In this document: positions 12,301-23,412 of the stretch, piece after piece
How the letters are laid out: each line of letters starts with the position of its first letter
How positions within the stretch are numbered: the first letter of the stretch is position 1
Assembly (NCBI GenBank): GCA_019693395.1
Contig: JAAMXP010000947.1
Span: 1 to 60,564 of the forward strand
Length of the DNA stretch: 60,564 bases
DNA from: Ettlia oleoabundans
Lineage: Eukaryota > Chlorophyta > Chlorophyceae > Chlamydomonadales
Direction of reading: 5' to 3'
The notes under the pieces: model-generated
What the model saw: the letters and a program-made list of their open reading frames with translations, nothing else
Database searches by the model: none
Told to the model about the DNA's origin: nothing
Translations under genes and position numbers: made by a program

Positions 12301-13444
12301 GAGGGCAGGAGCTCCGACGCTGAGGCTGGTAGTGCTGCCGCGGATCTGTCATGGTGGGACGCTGACGGTAATGATGAGGTGAGTCCTCTGCAGGTAAACA
12401 AGCTTGCTATGCACACCCAATTGAGCAACAGCAGTATGTGTGCTGTCCTAGGCTGTAGTTTTCTGTGCCCTCATGACTACTCTTGGTGTTGTACATGGCC
12501 GCCATTGTATGGCTGGCATGTTTGCATTTAAAACAAAGCCTGAAGTACCTGCCTGGCTGGACGGGATTTTTTTTTTACCATCACAATATTGCGCCCAGCG
12601 CTTTCCTGCAGGGCGCTTTCACCGGCGTGTACTCGGGAGGTTCTGACGACTGGGAGGGACGTAAGGACACCAGCGCGGGCACCAAAGCCAGCAGCGAGGG
12701 GAGCCAGCGGTCGGACCGTCGGGGGCGGAGTCGAAGCAGCAGCCGAGAGCAGGAGGGTGGCTGGGACTCTGGCTCAGCCAGCGGCGAGTCCTCATCAGCT
12801 GATGTGGCGGCAGCAGCAGCCTTTCAGCCGGGGCAGCAGGTGGGTGTGTGGATGGCAGAATGTTGCGGATGTTGACCCAGAGGATTTCTGCTGTGGTTCA
12901 CGTCACGGTTGTGGGCCCAAGCATGCCCAGCACATGTAGGCGCACTGTGGCTGCTGCCTTCCTGGAGCACCAGCAGATGCCCCCCAGGTGTCAAGCCTGT
13001 TGCTGTCTGGCACTTGGTGGCTGGCAGCTCAGGCATTGCCTGTCCCCCTCTCTCCCGCCCGGCCTGTTGTGGATCCCTCTTATCTGATTGGTTGCTCCCC
13101 TTGTGCTGCCAGCAGGTTGCGGTTGTCAGCGGCAACTTCCGCGATTTTGAGGGCACGGTGGTGGCAACGCAAGGCAGCCGCGTCACCGCTGAACTCGACA
13201 TCTTTGTGAGTGTGCAGTCAAGCTTTGACAAATGAGGTGTACTTTCCTTGGTGTTGAAAGTGCGGTGGTGTTCTTCAAGGGGTGTGCCTAGGCGGATGGG
13301 CGTTTTCTTGACATACTAGCTTCTCAGCTGATTGGTGGCACTGAGCAATGCGCCTCCTGCTGCACTGTCCGTGCGCAGGGCAAGCGCACAAGAGTGGACC
13401 TCAGCCCCTCTGATGTGTCTGCAGCAGGAGGTGAGGACCCATGA
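7950..13444 (+). CDS. NusG-like (NGN-KOW) protein with RGG/GW insertion, probably plastid
   Basis: Eleven exons (7950-8130, 8422-8593, 8873-8957, 9397-9530, 9772-9918, 10250-10367, 10653-10754, 11098-12378, 12612-12839, 13116-13205, 13379-13444) join in frame to 867 aa. The N-terminus is rich in Arg/Ser/Ala and lacks acidic residues, like a plastid transit peptide. Residues about 131-285 resemble an NGN domain: LQWWALRVKPGREKQVAEGL, then WVPKKTLKVWSP and GENGGWVLARTVLDAELY. Residues about 817-867 are a KOW motif: VAVVSGNFRDFEGTVVATQG then GKRTRVDLSPSDV. NGN plus KOW marks the NusG/Spt5 superfamily of transcription elongation factors; the LQWW start and short C-terminus are closest to the plastid factor pTAC13. 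Between the domains, about 500 residues (exons 8-9) carry RG/RGG repeats, Gln runs and repeated GWFEG motifs. An Spt5-like protein such as KTF1 is the alternative, but there the GW repeats follow the KOWs. Confidence 0.75.
8385..8408 (+). repeat. (CA)n microsatellite in intron
   Basis: A short CA run in intron 1 of the NusG-like gene, just before the exon 2 acceptor, where it may act as part of the pyrimidine tract. Confidence 0.8.
9351..9387 (+). repeat. (CCTG)n microsatellite
   Basis: Nine tandem tetranucleotide units end about 10 bases before the acceptor of exon 4 of the NusG-like gene. Confidence 0.9.
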
Positions 13445-13809
13445 GCGGCAGCAGCGCTCACACAGCAGGCACCTGAGCTGAGCTTGGGTTTGGTGGCCTG
13501 GGCTTGCAGCTTTCCAGCTTCAATTGCCATTTTCTTGCTATTTTACTTTAACCCCACCAAGGTATTTGATACCACCAAGGTATCTGCTTTCACTTCAGCT
13601 AACAAGCACGTGTCGGTGGGCCACCGGTCTGCACTTGTCGCATAGGTTCAACGTCCATCACAGGCATTACATTTCCAACTGTAAAGCTTACGAGGTACAA
13701 CATATTAAAGGTTGTTGAGACAATTCAAGCAAGGGCAAGATATAGAACAGCTACAAACCAGCCGATATACGGACTTCGCACCCCGCATGTGCTTGTGTCA
13801 GGACAGGGC

Positions 13810-14525
13810 CTGCAGCAGCTCAGAGAGGGCGCTTGTCATCTCGCTGATGAACCGACCGCTGCCTGCCCTATGTGGTCCTTGGCAAGGACCGAGACGCCCT
13901 GCGATCCTCAAATACCCTGCGCTGCCGCCGCTCCAGCGCACCATGCCACTTTTGACAGGTGGGCTGCGAAAACAGGCGCGTGGTGCCCGTTCGGTGGTCT
14001 ATGCATGCGTGGACTGCCACCGCCGGGACCTAAAGGTCCAGTTCGCTCGCCAGCACTGGAGACACATCAGGTGCCGTGGCAATCTTAGCCAGCACCACAT
14101 GCCTCGGCAGGCACCATTGGGGGACAGCGACACAGGGGGGATGAGCAAGGATGCTGCCAGCACTACCATAGTTGCCGGAACCTCGCCATGACGGACTTCA
14201 TCAGATGCTGCAGCGGTGGAGCTGTCCAGGGACCACCTAACCCGTGCATGCACCTGTGTTGAGACGCCTCGTAGTCTTCCATCATGAGCGCTAACACTGT
14301 GCGCTGGGCAATCTTGTCAGCAAGGTCGGCAAGCAGGGCAGGCAGATGCTGAAGGTTGGGCAGCCGCCAGGCGATAGATGGAGCGCAGGGCAGCTTCGCC
14401 CTGCCACCATATCCGCCGCTCCGCCACCCTGCCTCGATCTTGGCGATTTGTAACCATGTGACTGCAAGCAGCAGGCTCGCAAGGGGGGTCCTGAGCTCGG
14501 CAGGAAGCTTGTACAGGGGCTCCAT
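13810..14525 (-). CDS. Possible minus-strand gene, function unknown
   Basis: An ATG at 14525 opens a 120-codon frame to a stop at 14163, starting MEPLYKLPAEL and containing LPALLADLADKIAQRTVLAL, a helical, protein-like segment. A donor-like CACAG|GTGCATG follows the EASQHR segment near 14242. Further downstream on the same strand, other frames give short protein-like ends: VVLAKIATAPDVSPVLASEL near 14100-14030 and RFISEMTSALSELLQALS near 13850-13805, each followed by a stop. I could not connect these with consistent splice phases. It may be a real multi-exon gene, or a decayed one. No family is recognised. Confidence 0.35.
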
Positions 14526-15500
14526 CGCGGTTGTTGCCTTATGCGCTAGCTAATCTTAGAACAGATCAAACGCGATTTATGTGAGTGCAAAACGGCTCCA
14601 CAGCAGATATCGACCTAGCAGCGAACAGGCCCGCTTTCCCTGCAGCTACCTTCGAAGTTGCACGTGCCAGCACATGAGTACAGCCATTTAGCCTGTGAGC
14701 GAACAGGTGACTTGAATTCACGCCAGAACCTGACATGGATATGCAAAATTTGTGCAGTGTATCAACATGTGCAGCTCTGCCCTCCCGACGCCGACGCTTG
14801 CTTGCCCCACCCTCCAGCGGGGCCCGCCGCTGCTAGGCTAGCGGAATCAGCAAAGGGACTCAAGCCTTGAAACTACGATTACGAGTTTAACGTAGGCTGC
14901 AACGTCTTCGTTTTCCAGAGCTATTACGCCGCCATCCTAGACTGGCTACAGTGTTGGACAGCAGCCGCATGCTTCGATGGCGGCGGCGGCATGTCAGCAG
15001 CAGGTGGTCTCAGATTCAGGCGAGCGTCAGCCCCTAATGCCAGCCTGCACTGCGACATGGGTGTGTTATGTGGGCCACTGCAAATGATTTCTGACCTGTT
15101 CCCCTATATAAGTACAAAGAACTGGAAGCAGGTTAGCCTGGGTAATTAACGGCAGCACGGCGCCAGCAAGCTGCATGGTCACATTAGCAAGGGCGGGTCC
15201 CCGCCATTCGTGAAACAGTTACAGGTGGATACCACGATAACGGAACGTAATGACACTGAACAGCTTTGTTTACTGCGTGGCAGCCCCATTCGTCGCGCCA
15301 TTCCCAATCGGAAAGCCTTCGCATTGCTGTACTGCTACAAGGCAGTACTCGTTGTAAAAACCTCATAACACATGCTTCGTGTTACCGAACAGCGACCACA
15401 TTGATTTTTAACCGCCGTGTCGCTGTTGGTGCGCTTGCGACGCAGAATCAAGGTCAGCTTTGTTCCTGCTCGCGAACAAGCACCGAACAAGCAAGCTTCC
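14526..15500. other. Intergenic, upstream of the PAN-domain gene
   Basis: No coding evidence on either strand. A TATATAAG element lies at about 15105-15112, a possible TATA box if the PAN gene has a long leader. The rest is lower in GC than the genes. Confidence 0.4.
15105..15112 (+). promoter_or_regulatory. TATA-like element
   Basis: TATATAAG, about 390 nt before the ATG of the secreted PAN-domain gene. The distance is long, so a link to that gene is uncertain. Confidence 0.25.
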
Positions 15501-15906
15501 ATGTCCGCGAAACGCTTCCTAATAGCGTGTTTCGTCGCTCTGCTGGCGTCTAATGTTGCCGAAGCCGGTACGGAACCCCTCTCCGGCGCCTAAAGCTAGG
15601 CAGCTCTGCCTACAGGTGTAGGGCCTTGCCGCGCCTCTCCTCCCCCTGTAAACCCGGTTACCCTATGCGTTTCAGGAATTGATGACTGGTTGAAGAGGAA
15701 AGCGAAGGATATTGTGGGCAAAGCCGCCAGCGCAGGGGTGGATGGGGTGAGGAAGCAGCAGAGGGTGCTGCCAAATGGCAAGTCTTCTGCGTGGGACTTG
15801 CGCATGCAGCAGAGCCCTCAACAGCCCTCCGCTGAGACGGCGCTGTGTAAGCCCCTGTGGCCTACACTTTATGCTGGCAGGGCCAAACAATAACATGGAT
15901 GTCAGT

Positions 15907-15968
<62 letters not shown>

Positions 15969-18247
15969 CACCTGATCCCGCTTAATTTCATCTGACAATC
16001 TGGCCACAAGCCCTGCCAACCTGCCACACTCTGTGTAGATATCAAATTACATTGCTGATGGCCTTGCTGCGGATGGCGAGCATGATGCTGCAGAAGCAGT
16101 GCGCAACAGCGGGGATGCTGTGGAAGCAGCCATTGAAGCCAGCATGGATGCAACGGCATGCTTTGGCACCGTCTCCGCTGGCGCCACGATTGGATCTCTA
16201 GCGGGACCATTGGGAACGGCTTTTGGGGCTGCTGTTGGCGCCGCCTTTAACCCCTCCTGCTGGGAAGCGGTTTCTGGGTTTGCCACCACAGTGAAGGAGG
16301 CTATTGACACTGGAAGGAATGTTGCTGATGTTATCAACAGTGAGCAAACCTGCGACCCACAGTGCAGTGGCAACGCTGTGCCCATGTGTAGCACACAGGT
16401 GAGCATTGCTTGCAGTGTTGGCCAAGCGCTCCTTATTGTGCTCAGGATACCTGCACGCGCCCCTGGTTGCGGCATGCACTGAAGCAGATGCAATCACCAC
16501 CCGCTGATGCCTGCAGGAGTGCAGTGAATACTGCGACTCCCTCTCTCCCTCCTGCTTCACCTGGTACATGGATGAAGGCTGCTGCCTATGCAAGTCCCAT
16601 TGCGACCATGAGCCCAGCAATGATGATTGGGTGGAAACACCCACCTACGACCAGGGCACCTCTTCCGGCAATTGCGCCCCAATAATTGAGTATGGAGTTG
16701 ATTACTGGGGGGCAGATATTGTGCCTGTCACGGTGAGGGGCGGCAGCCTGCATTTGGGCGGGCCGGATCGATGTTGCAGTCAGGCCGGAGGCCTTGATTG
16801 GGGATCACCTTGCCGAAGGCAGTGTCTTGCCAGCCTGCATAACGAGCAGCTAGAAGGATGCACCCTCACTCCTGGGGCAAGAATCAACGGGTGCCGCAAA
16901 TGGTAAGGCCCTGCTGTGGACTCTTTGGGTTTGGATGTGTGCTGCAGCTGAATTGAGCCACCTGCCTGCCGCGCAGACTAAGTGGGCTGACACCGCCGTG
17001 TCTGCTGCTTCCCCTGAGGACTGCTGCGAGGCCTGCAGCCTCTACAGCTTCTGCCAGGTGAATCAATGGGCACGGGCGGCACTGTGCAGGGCAGCAAGGG
17101 ATACACTATAGTTAGCAGGCAGAAGCGGGGGTTTTGCATATGCCTACTGTGACTGTAAATCAAGGCTGCACATGCGAAGAATGCTTGTCATGGTTCTTGC
17201 TCCCCTCAGGCCTGGACCTTCACCGCTGGCAAGCACTGCAAGGAGCGCTTCCCAAAAGCCCCCGGCTGCTGCTTCCTCAAGGCAAGTTCTCATGCTGGGC
17301 GCCAGATTCTTTGCCTTTGAAGCAGTCCCGCTCCAAGACTCTTCCACTGAGCGACTTGATGCCGTGAGACTTACCCCAGCCGTTTTGTTCCCAAGCTGCT
17401 GGCCCTACCCGTGCAACCTGCTGCACCTTGCCTGTTCCTGCCTGCAGAAGGGCTCTGGCTGGGAGGTGCGGTACGAGCCAGACATGGTCAGCGGTACAGT
17501 CGATTCCCAGCGGGCTGTGGCCTCCTGCACTGTGGAGTATGACACTATCCTGAAGGGTGGTGGCCTCTCTGAACCAGATGGTGAGCGGCAGCTGCCAGAA
17601 GGGCGCTGCAGCGGGAACAATAATTACAGCTTGTGGAATGCGTGCGTGACGCAGTACTGATAGAGGCAAGGCACCTGCAGAACTGTGAGACCCTGCTTAT
17701 CTGTTGATTTTGTACTGCAGGCTCCGAACTTGTCGTGCCCACCATCTCAGATGTTGACTGCTGCAATGCATGCGCCAACACACCCAACTGCAATGCATGG
17801 TGAGCAGAACACCGCAGCCGATCACCAGTTCTTAGCACTGACTTTCTTCAGTGGTGCTTCTTCCTGCTCCACAGCTTGCCTGCTGCTGCTTCCTTTAGTT
17901 ATCTTATCTTTGGTTGGTCTACCAGTTAGTGCGGTGCACCATGCTTGCAGGACCATGACTCCGCCTTCCGAATGCTCCAGCCGTTTCAACCAGCCGATTG
18001 TTGGGTGCTGCTTCCTGAAGGTGAGTTCTAGGTAGCAGTGAGTCTGCATCGGCATTAAAGTGCTGAAACTGGCAGCAGCCTGCCACGACTAATGTTGCTG
18101 GGTTTCCAATACAGTCATCAGCACCTCATTATGCTTTTACCCTACTACCACCACCTGCACGTGCAGGGTGCCAGCGGCTGGAGCCGCACCAATGACGATA
18201 AGGGGGTGATGACTTCTGGTCAGGTTGTGTCCTGGAGCAAGAAGTAG
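15501..18247 (+). CDS. Secreted Cys-rich protein with two PAN/Apple-like repeats
   Basis: Exon 1 (15501-15567) encodes a signal peptide: MSAKRFLIACFVALLASNVAEA. Later exons: 15676-15846, 16039-16398, 16517-16732, 16977-17057, 17210-17281, 17448-17580, 17721-17799, 17951-18020, 18167-18247 (stop). After an Ala/Gly-rich middle part and a Cys-rich segment, two related repeats follow. Each has CC-x2-C, then C-x-AWTxT, then a GCCFLK motif and a GW segment: first PEDCCEACSLYSFCQAWTFT to GCCFLK, then DVDCCNACANTPNCNAWTMT to GCCFLK. This is the PAN/Apple layout of extracellular sugar- or protein-binding modules. The donor after 17281 is GC. One join is unresolved: exon 2 ends in phase 1 but exon 3, which follows an in-frame TAG, needs phase 0, so a microexon or another splice site is likely. 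Product about 440 aa, presumably cell wall or secreted. Confidence 0.78.
15911..15966 (+). repeat. (AC)28 microsatellite
   Basis: A perfect dinucleotide run of 56 bp inside the second intron of the PAN-domain gene. Confidence 0.97.
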
Positions 18248-18898
18248 ATGCCAGCTCAGCTGTCAGCACAATATACAACTCATTATTGGTTATAAATACA
18301 GCGAGTGGTCCGTCCACCACCTTTTCCCTACCTAGGCACGCCCATGTCAGCTGCCTGAGCCATGACAACAGCCAAGCTGAAGTGATCACACTCAACCTCT
18401 TCCCACAAGCACACATGTCAACCCGAACATGGTAAAGTTTAGCGCACAGCGCCTGGCACCTTTTATTTGGGCTGAACTCTTCTTTTGTCAACGGGAGCCC
18501 CAGCTCCCCCTATCACATGTACATATCCGACCTGCAACTCCTTGCCACGAGTCAGCCACAGCTGCTGCCAGGCGCCCTGGCGATGCCATCACTGCCATGC
18601 GACACCTGAAAAATGCCACACCAGTCACGTCATCAAAATGTCCCTGCCAGAAGTCAGGCATCAGCCTGTTTAGCGGGGGCTATCTGCAGTTCTTTCACAA
18701 GAGGCTCAAGGGAAAAACCAACAGCAGTGATGCCGCCTGCTGCCAGCAGCAGTAATACGACACGCACAAGATATCGCATGATGCATCTGCTGCCTACCCT
18801 GCATCCACTGCTTGCTATTGCGCCTCCTGCTCCTGCTGCATCATGCGCTGGAGGGGATTCTCAACGGCTTTCTTACTAAGCTTTCTTCAGCGCTCCCT
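18248..18898. other. Convergent intergenic region
   Basis: Lies between the 3' ends of the PAN gene (+) and the membrane-protein gene (-). Open frames of about 60-108 codons on + show no recognisable features. Confidence 0.45.
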
Positions 18899-21008
18899 TC
18901 AACCTCCTGCTGATGCTGCCACTGCACTGTCTGGCCCTGAGAGCTGAGAGGAAGGCTGTGTTGGCGGGGGGGCTGGTGGTTGCGGCCTTGGGGGTGCCAT
19001 GCACAGGTTGAGCTGCAGGGACAGAGGAAGCAGTGTAAGTAAGTGACTGAGGCGGCGGGAAATAACTAGTCTAGAGACGCCTGTTGTGCTCCACCGTATG
19101 AACTTATTCACGAAGCAGACAGTTTGACGGCACTTACCCTGTAGTACGCTTGTAGCTGTCGCACCCCAACTGCCGAGGAGTCCATGCCGCTGCAGTGACA
19201 TCCCAGCAGCTCCAGACAGGATCAGAAGGCGGTGGGGGGCAGGAAATATGCATGCACAAAAGCAATGCACTAACGCAGCAGCCAATACCTCGTAACAAGA
19301 ACAGTAAAAACAACTGGACAACAATCCGGGTGGACCGGCTAGGGGGCTATGTCGCTAGCTACCTGCATGACGGCCTCGCATTGAACAGCAGGCCGCACAC
19401 CCGCTCTTGCAGCGGGTGCCCTGCCAGGTTTTGCACGGCTAGGCACTCGTTGGCAATGTTGGAGCAGGCTGACTGCATAACAGGAGCCAGACAAGAGACG
19501 GCCGCATTGAATGGCACGTAGTGGAAAGGGACGCGAGCGGCAACACAGCTGGAACACAGCAAATGTCAAAGCTGGACATTGACACGCAGGCATCCTGCCA
19601 ACAGCTAGGCCTATTGCACCACCACGTCAGCAGCATACAGTCAAGTTTTGATTTTGCCCAGCACACCTCGCACAGCTGCCGCCCTGTCCGCAGGCTCCAA
19701 TTGCAGTGTTGGTCGCTTTCTAAGCACGTGTAGATGGCTACAGTGGCAGGGAGAATGTATATGCAGCATCTGTGAGTGACGCTGGCCACCAACTTTTCAC
19801 ATGAGCTGCTGACAGACGAATAGATGTGTTACTTCGCTTCCGGAATGTGCTTTGCTTGGCAGGCAAACATGGTACACCAGCAGCAGCAGCTTTACCCTGC
19901 AGCGCGGTGGGGCAAGTAGCACTCACCATCCACTTGCACAATGCAATTTTCTGGAACTGCACCATTGTAGTAAGCCGGGATCCGCCAGCCACTGCCATCA
20001 CTGCCGGTTCCAGCCAGCTTCTCAACTGTGTTGGAGAGGTAGTGCGCAACATCCTGCGGCGTGACTGGATGGTGAATGAGTGTGGGGGCTTCCTTACATG
20101 GGGCATCCATCATGGAGGCAGCCGATGATGCAAGACACTTGCTGACTACCAAGGCCACAAATGTTCATGTTGACTGTGCAAGAAGCAGAACTTGCGGGGG
20201 CTCACAGCTGGAAAGAAAGCAGCAAGGTTGCTGAACCGTTCTTGCTGCAGGCTTGGGGGGGCTTTGTTACAGTTCAGCGCAGGTGGTGCTGGCGACATTG
20301 GCTGGGGGGGGGCTGCAGAGCAGGAGCGTGACAATCAAGCCGGCATGGGCACCAGGCAGGTTTCACCCCATGCAGAGTCGGCAATGAACCCCGATGCATA
20401 TGCACCCGCATCAGTTCCAGGACTGCAATGAAGCCAATTCCATCTGCAGCATCATTGCTGCGGCTACAAATGGGTTGAACGCGAGAGCACTCACGTGGAG
20501 CAGGCCTGGGAGGTGGCTGGAAGAACAGAGTGCGGGTGGGCATGAGGAGCGCTGGCGGTCCGCTGGGCAGAGCGGCTGGCTGCACCTGAGGCTGCTGCCG
20601 GCTGCCGCTAAATACCGACCTTAAGTTGATGCCCGCGGCAGTTGCCAGCAGCAGAAAGATCCAGGCCACAAACAGCATTTCATGGCGGCGGAACAACGGG
20701 AGCACCATGTCGGCTCCATACCACTCAAGCTGCTCCCAGTCTTCTGCTGGCCCTTCAAAGCCCGACTGGCCACCGCCTGCACGAACCTCCACAAAATACG
20801 TGTCCTGCCACTCGCCGCTGCTACTAAGCTTGCCGCCCTCGACGCCCGGACTTGACCACGCAGCGGCAGTGGCTGCGCCCACCAGGCTGGTGGCGCCACT
20901 GGCTGGCCACTCGCTGCCAAGCATGCTTGGGGACTCTTGCTGTTGCGCAGAGTCGTCGAATATGCTGGTGCCGGCCAGCGAGGGTCCGGTGGAGGAGTAA
21001 CGGTGCAT
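18899..21008 (-). CDS. Single-pass membrane protein of unknown function
   Basis: Six minus-strand exons (21008-20495, 20312-20206, 20137-19923, 19548-19363, 19189-19138, 19012-18899) give about 395 aa in frame. The N-terminal 130 residues are Ser/Ala-rich and acidic, ending in DWEQLEWYGADMVLPLFRRH. One clear membrane segment follows (EMLFVAWIFLLLATAAGINL). After it comes a Pro-rich linker and a Cys-containing domain with TPQDVAHYLSNTVEKLAG, WRIPAYYNGAVPENCIVQVD and VPFHYVPFNAAVSCLAPVMQ; several Cys residues suggest disulfides on a lumenal or outer face. The tail is Pro-rich. The exon 2/3 acceptor (CAAG) and the exon 3 donor (GA|GTGCTA, chosen over the stronger G|GTGAGT to keep phase) are uncertain. 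No family recognised. Confidence 0.6.
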
Positions 21009-21501
21009 GATGCCCGAGCAGTGCGACCAACCAACTTGTGGGTTTGTGGAGCACTCGGCCGATCAGCGAGGCGTTGGCGCATTACAAGCAGGGACTATTC
21101 CAGGATGGGGCTGGAGATGTAGGCAAACGGACTTTTAGGAATCGCAAGGCGGAACCGTCGCTGCAGCGCGCCGGTGACGAAGGCTTAACAATGGAAACAC
21201 TGTCGTATAGAAGATGTCCCCAATGATAGTTACGAAACAGAAGACATTAGACAGAAGATCAGGCGTCAGGCCTAGGCGCAATGCTGGCGCCAGCCGGGCG
21301 CCAACCGTCATTTTCTAGTTTTGCCAGACCACGTTCCAAACCCTATTTGAAGTACATTATTTGTTGGTGCTTCGCTGGAAGGTTTAAAGATCGACGTCAT
21401 GTATATGTAACAATATAAAAGTTGCTAGAAGTAAACTCCAAATAAACGGTTGTACGGCAACGCCAGCATGGCACGTCCACGGCCTGTATTGTTGGCAGCC
21501 T
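21009..21501. other. Intergenic region
   Basis: Between the membrane-protein start and the SRPBCC 3' end, both on minus. The stretch 21200-21450 is AT-rich for this window and includes a TGTAA at about 21406-21410 on +. No gene seen. Confidence 0.45.
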
Positions 21502-22116
21502 TTAGCCCACGCAATGGCTACTTGCTGCTGCCTCAGCCCGCTCCTTCAGCGCAAGATTCATGTCTTTGAAGCCCTGCTCTGTGGCGTTCAGCATGCCTCC
21601 CACCAACGGCACAAGCAGCCCTCGGAAGTTCTCGCCGTGCACAAGGTGAGTCGTGCTGCCGTGACCAGAGCCGGCTGTGAGTACAAAGTAGTGTTCACCA
21701 GCGAACAAGCCTGGGACAGGCAGGCTGCCTAGCCAGCGCAACTCCTTACCCGGCTCAACTGCAACGCAGGTAGAATGGGCGGCGCAGGCAGCTGGTTGAT
21801 TAGTAGAAGGCCACCACCGCATTCAACTGCCCCTAAGGCAGGGGCGGCTGCAATTTGGCCTTTGCCGACAATGCACAGCCGTGTTGTTGATGTCCGCAGC
21901 ATCACCTTTAAGCAGCTTGGGAGTGAAAGTGCCTGTCGTCTTGCCAGGAGGCTTGGCGATTATTTTGATTTTGCCGCCCAATTTCAGCTCCCCCTCTAGC
22001 TGTGTGAGGAAGGGGTTCCACTCCGGATAGCTGGCGCCATCTGACAGCACTTTCCACACTGCCTCTGGTGGGGCATTAATGTCAATCTGAGTCTCGATGT
22101 GGCGGGTTGGCAGCAT
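21502..22116 (-). CDS. SRPBCC (START/polyketide-cyclase-like) protein
   Basis: Two exons, 22116-21906 and 21758-21502, give 155 aa. The protein starts MLPTRHIETQIDINAPPEAV and continues WKVLSDGASYPEWNPF, the signature opening of SRPBCC/polyketide cyclase-dehydrase domains (strand, then VW--L-D---Y--WNPF). It then has LKLGGKIKI, LRWLGSLPVPGLFAGEHYF and GLLVPLVGG, and a C-terminal helix TEQGFKDMNLALKERAE, covering the whole helix-grip fold. Such proteins bind hydrophobic ligands in an internal cavity; the ligand cannot be read from sequence. Length matches the family and no targeting peptide is evident. The Met was chosen because it directly precedes the first strand; an open frame extends 23 codons upstream. 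Confidence 0.9.
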
Positions 22117-23412
22117 GGCTGGAAGGTGGCACTGCTGGTGAGTGCTGCAGCCAGCGGATTGGGAGGGCAAGCAGCAGCAGCACACTTGGCAAAGTGCGCA
22201 ACTCAGTGAATTGAGGGCTGGGATGCAGTAGGCGATGGCGCTGCTCCCAAGGTGGCAGAGAGCGTCAAAGCGTGCTGCGCTGGGCCGCCTGCAACAATGC
22301 GCGGCGGCAGCATGCTATTGCTGGGTCGGTAAACCCAAGCTGTGCGTTGCAGTCGGAATTCCATTGCGTCCTGTCGCAGACTGTGAGCGGGACTTTCTCA
22401 CCGAGTTTTAACAGGTTCAGCGGCTGAGCTTCAGCCGCTCCAGCGAAGGGCACCTAACCGTGGCTTTCTGTCCAAATGCTCAGCGTACCACAAACAGCAC
22501 AGAATCGTATTATAACTTGTACAGAGAGACGCCGGCCGCCATGTCGGCACAAACACTCTCGTAACCCTTTGGTGTCCCCCGAGTAGTGTACATATGTGCT
22601 CATCCACTGGCACTAGAGCTGGGTGCCACCGCCATCACTGCCACTGCCTGCCCCAGGGTCCCTCCCATTGATACGCTATCCCCCTCGCCAGAAAACAACC
22701 CGCAGGGTGCGGCCCCAGCACAAGCGGTGGGATATGAGCAGCTTCCACGTCCCAGTAAACGCGTGTTATGAAGACAATGTACACATTACTCAAGACAGGT
22801 AACCCTGGCGGCAGGCGACCTCTGCTGCTGTTCAGCAGTGGCCAGGTGTGCACCAGGTTCCCCACTCTTTGCAGCTCAGCTGGCCATAGTCGTGGTCGAG
22901 CGCATTATTTAAGCATGGTGTAACTCGCGATTCAAGGCTGGAGTAGGCATTCATACCTGCCGGTGGTGTGACGTAGGCCGCACCACTCCAGTTTGGGACG
23001 GCGGCATTCCAGCTGCGGGCGTTGCTAACCATGCGTCTGGTTGTCAGGGAATCGTTTGAGGCCAATATACTGGCAAAAGAAGCTGCCGCAAAACCATGCT
23101 ACAAATTGCTCCAAAGCTGCCTGGATCGTCCTGGAATATCAGTAAGGCAGGCAGGTGCAGAGCTGGCTTCCCAGCGCCACACCCTGCCAGCCTGTCGCGC
23201 CGTGGTTCTTCCTCCTCAGCCTTGCGCGCCTCCAGCCACTCGCGCGTTCGTTACTGTCTCTACTTTTCTTGGCGGACGGCGGTGTGCTTTGTGCGTTTGT
23301 GAACCGCGCACGGAAGGTGCCCTGCCTCATATTCGGACTGCGGCGCGGGTCTGTCGGCCCCAGTGGCCAACAGTCACGGCCACAGCCGCATATATTGCCG
23401 TAAACCCGCGTG
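22117..23412. other. Long divergent intergenic region
   Basis: Promoter space between the SRPBCC gene (-) and the GAF-PAS kinase (+). Open frames on both strands (for example 22453-22265 minus, 23022-23504 plus) lack recognisable features and continue through likely non-coding sequence. Confidence 0.5.

Noticed and set aside
11087..12382. 431-codon Ala-rich + strand frame
   Set aside because: Shadow of exon 8 of the NusG-like gene; only the RGG/GW frame joins the flanking exons in phase.
22265..22453. 62-codon minus frame MPFAGAAEAQPLNLLKLG
   Set aside because: No splice link to the SRPBCC gene and no recognisable features; probably chance in promoter DNA.
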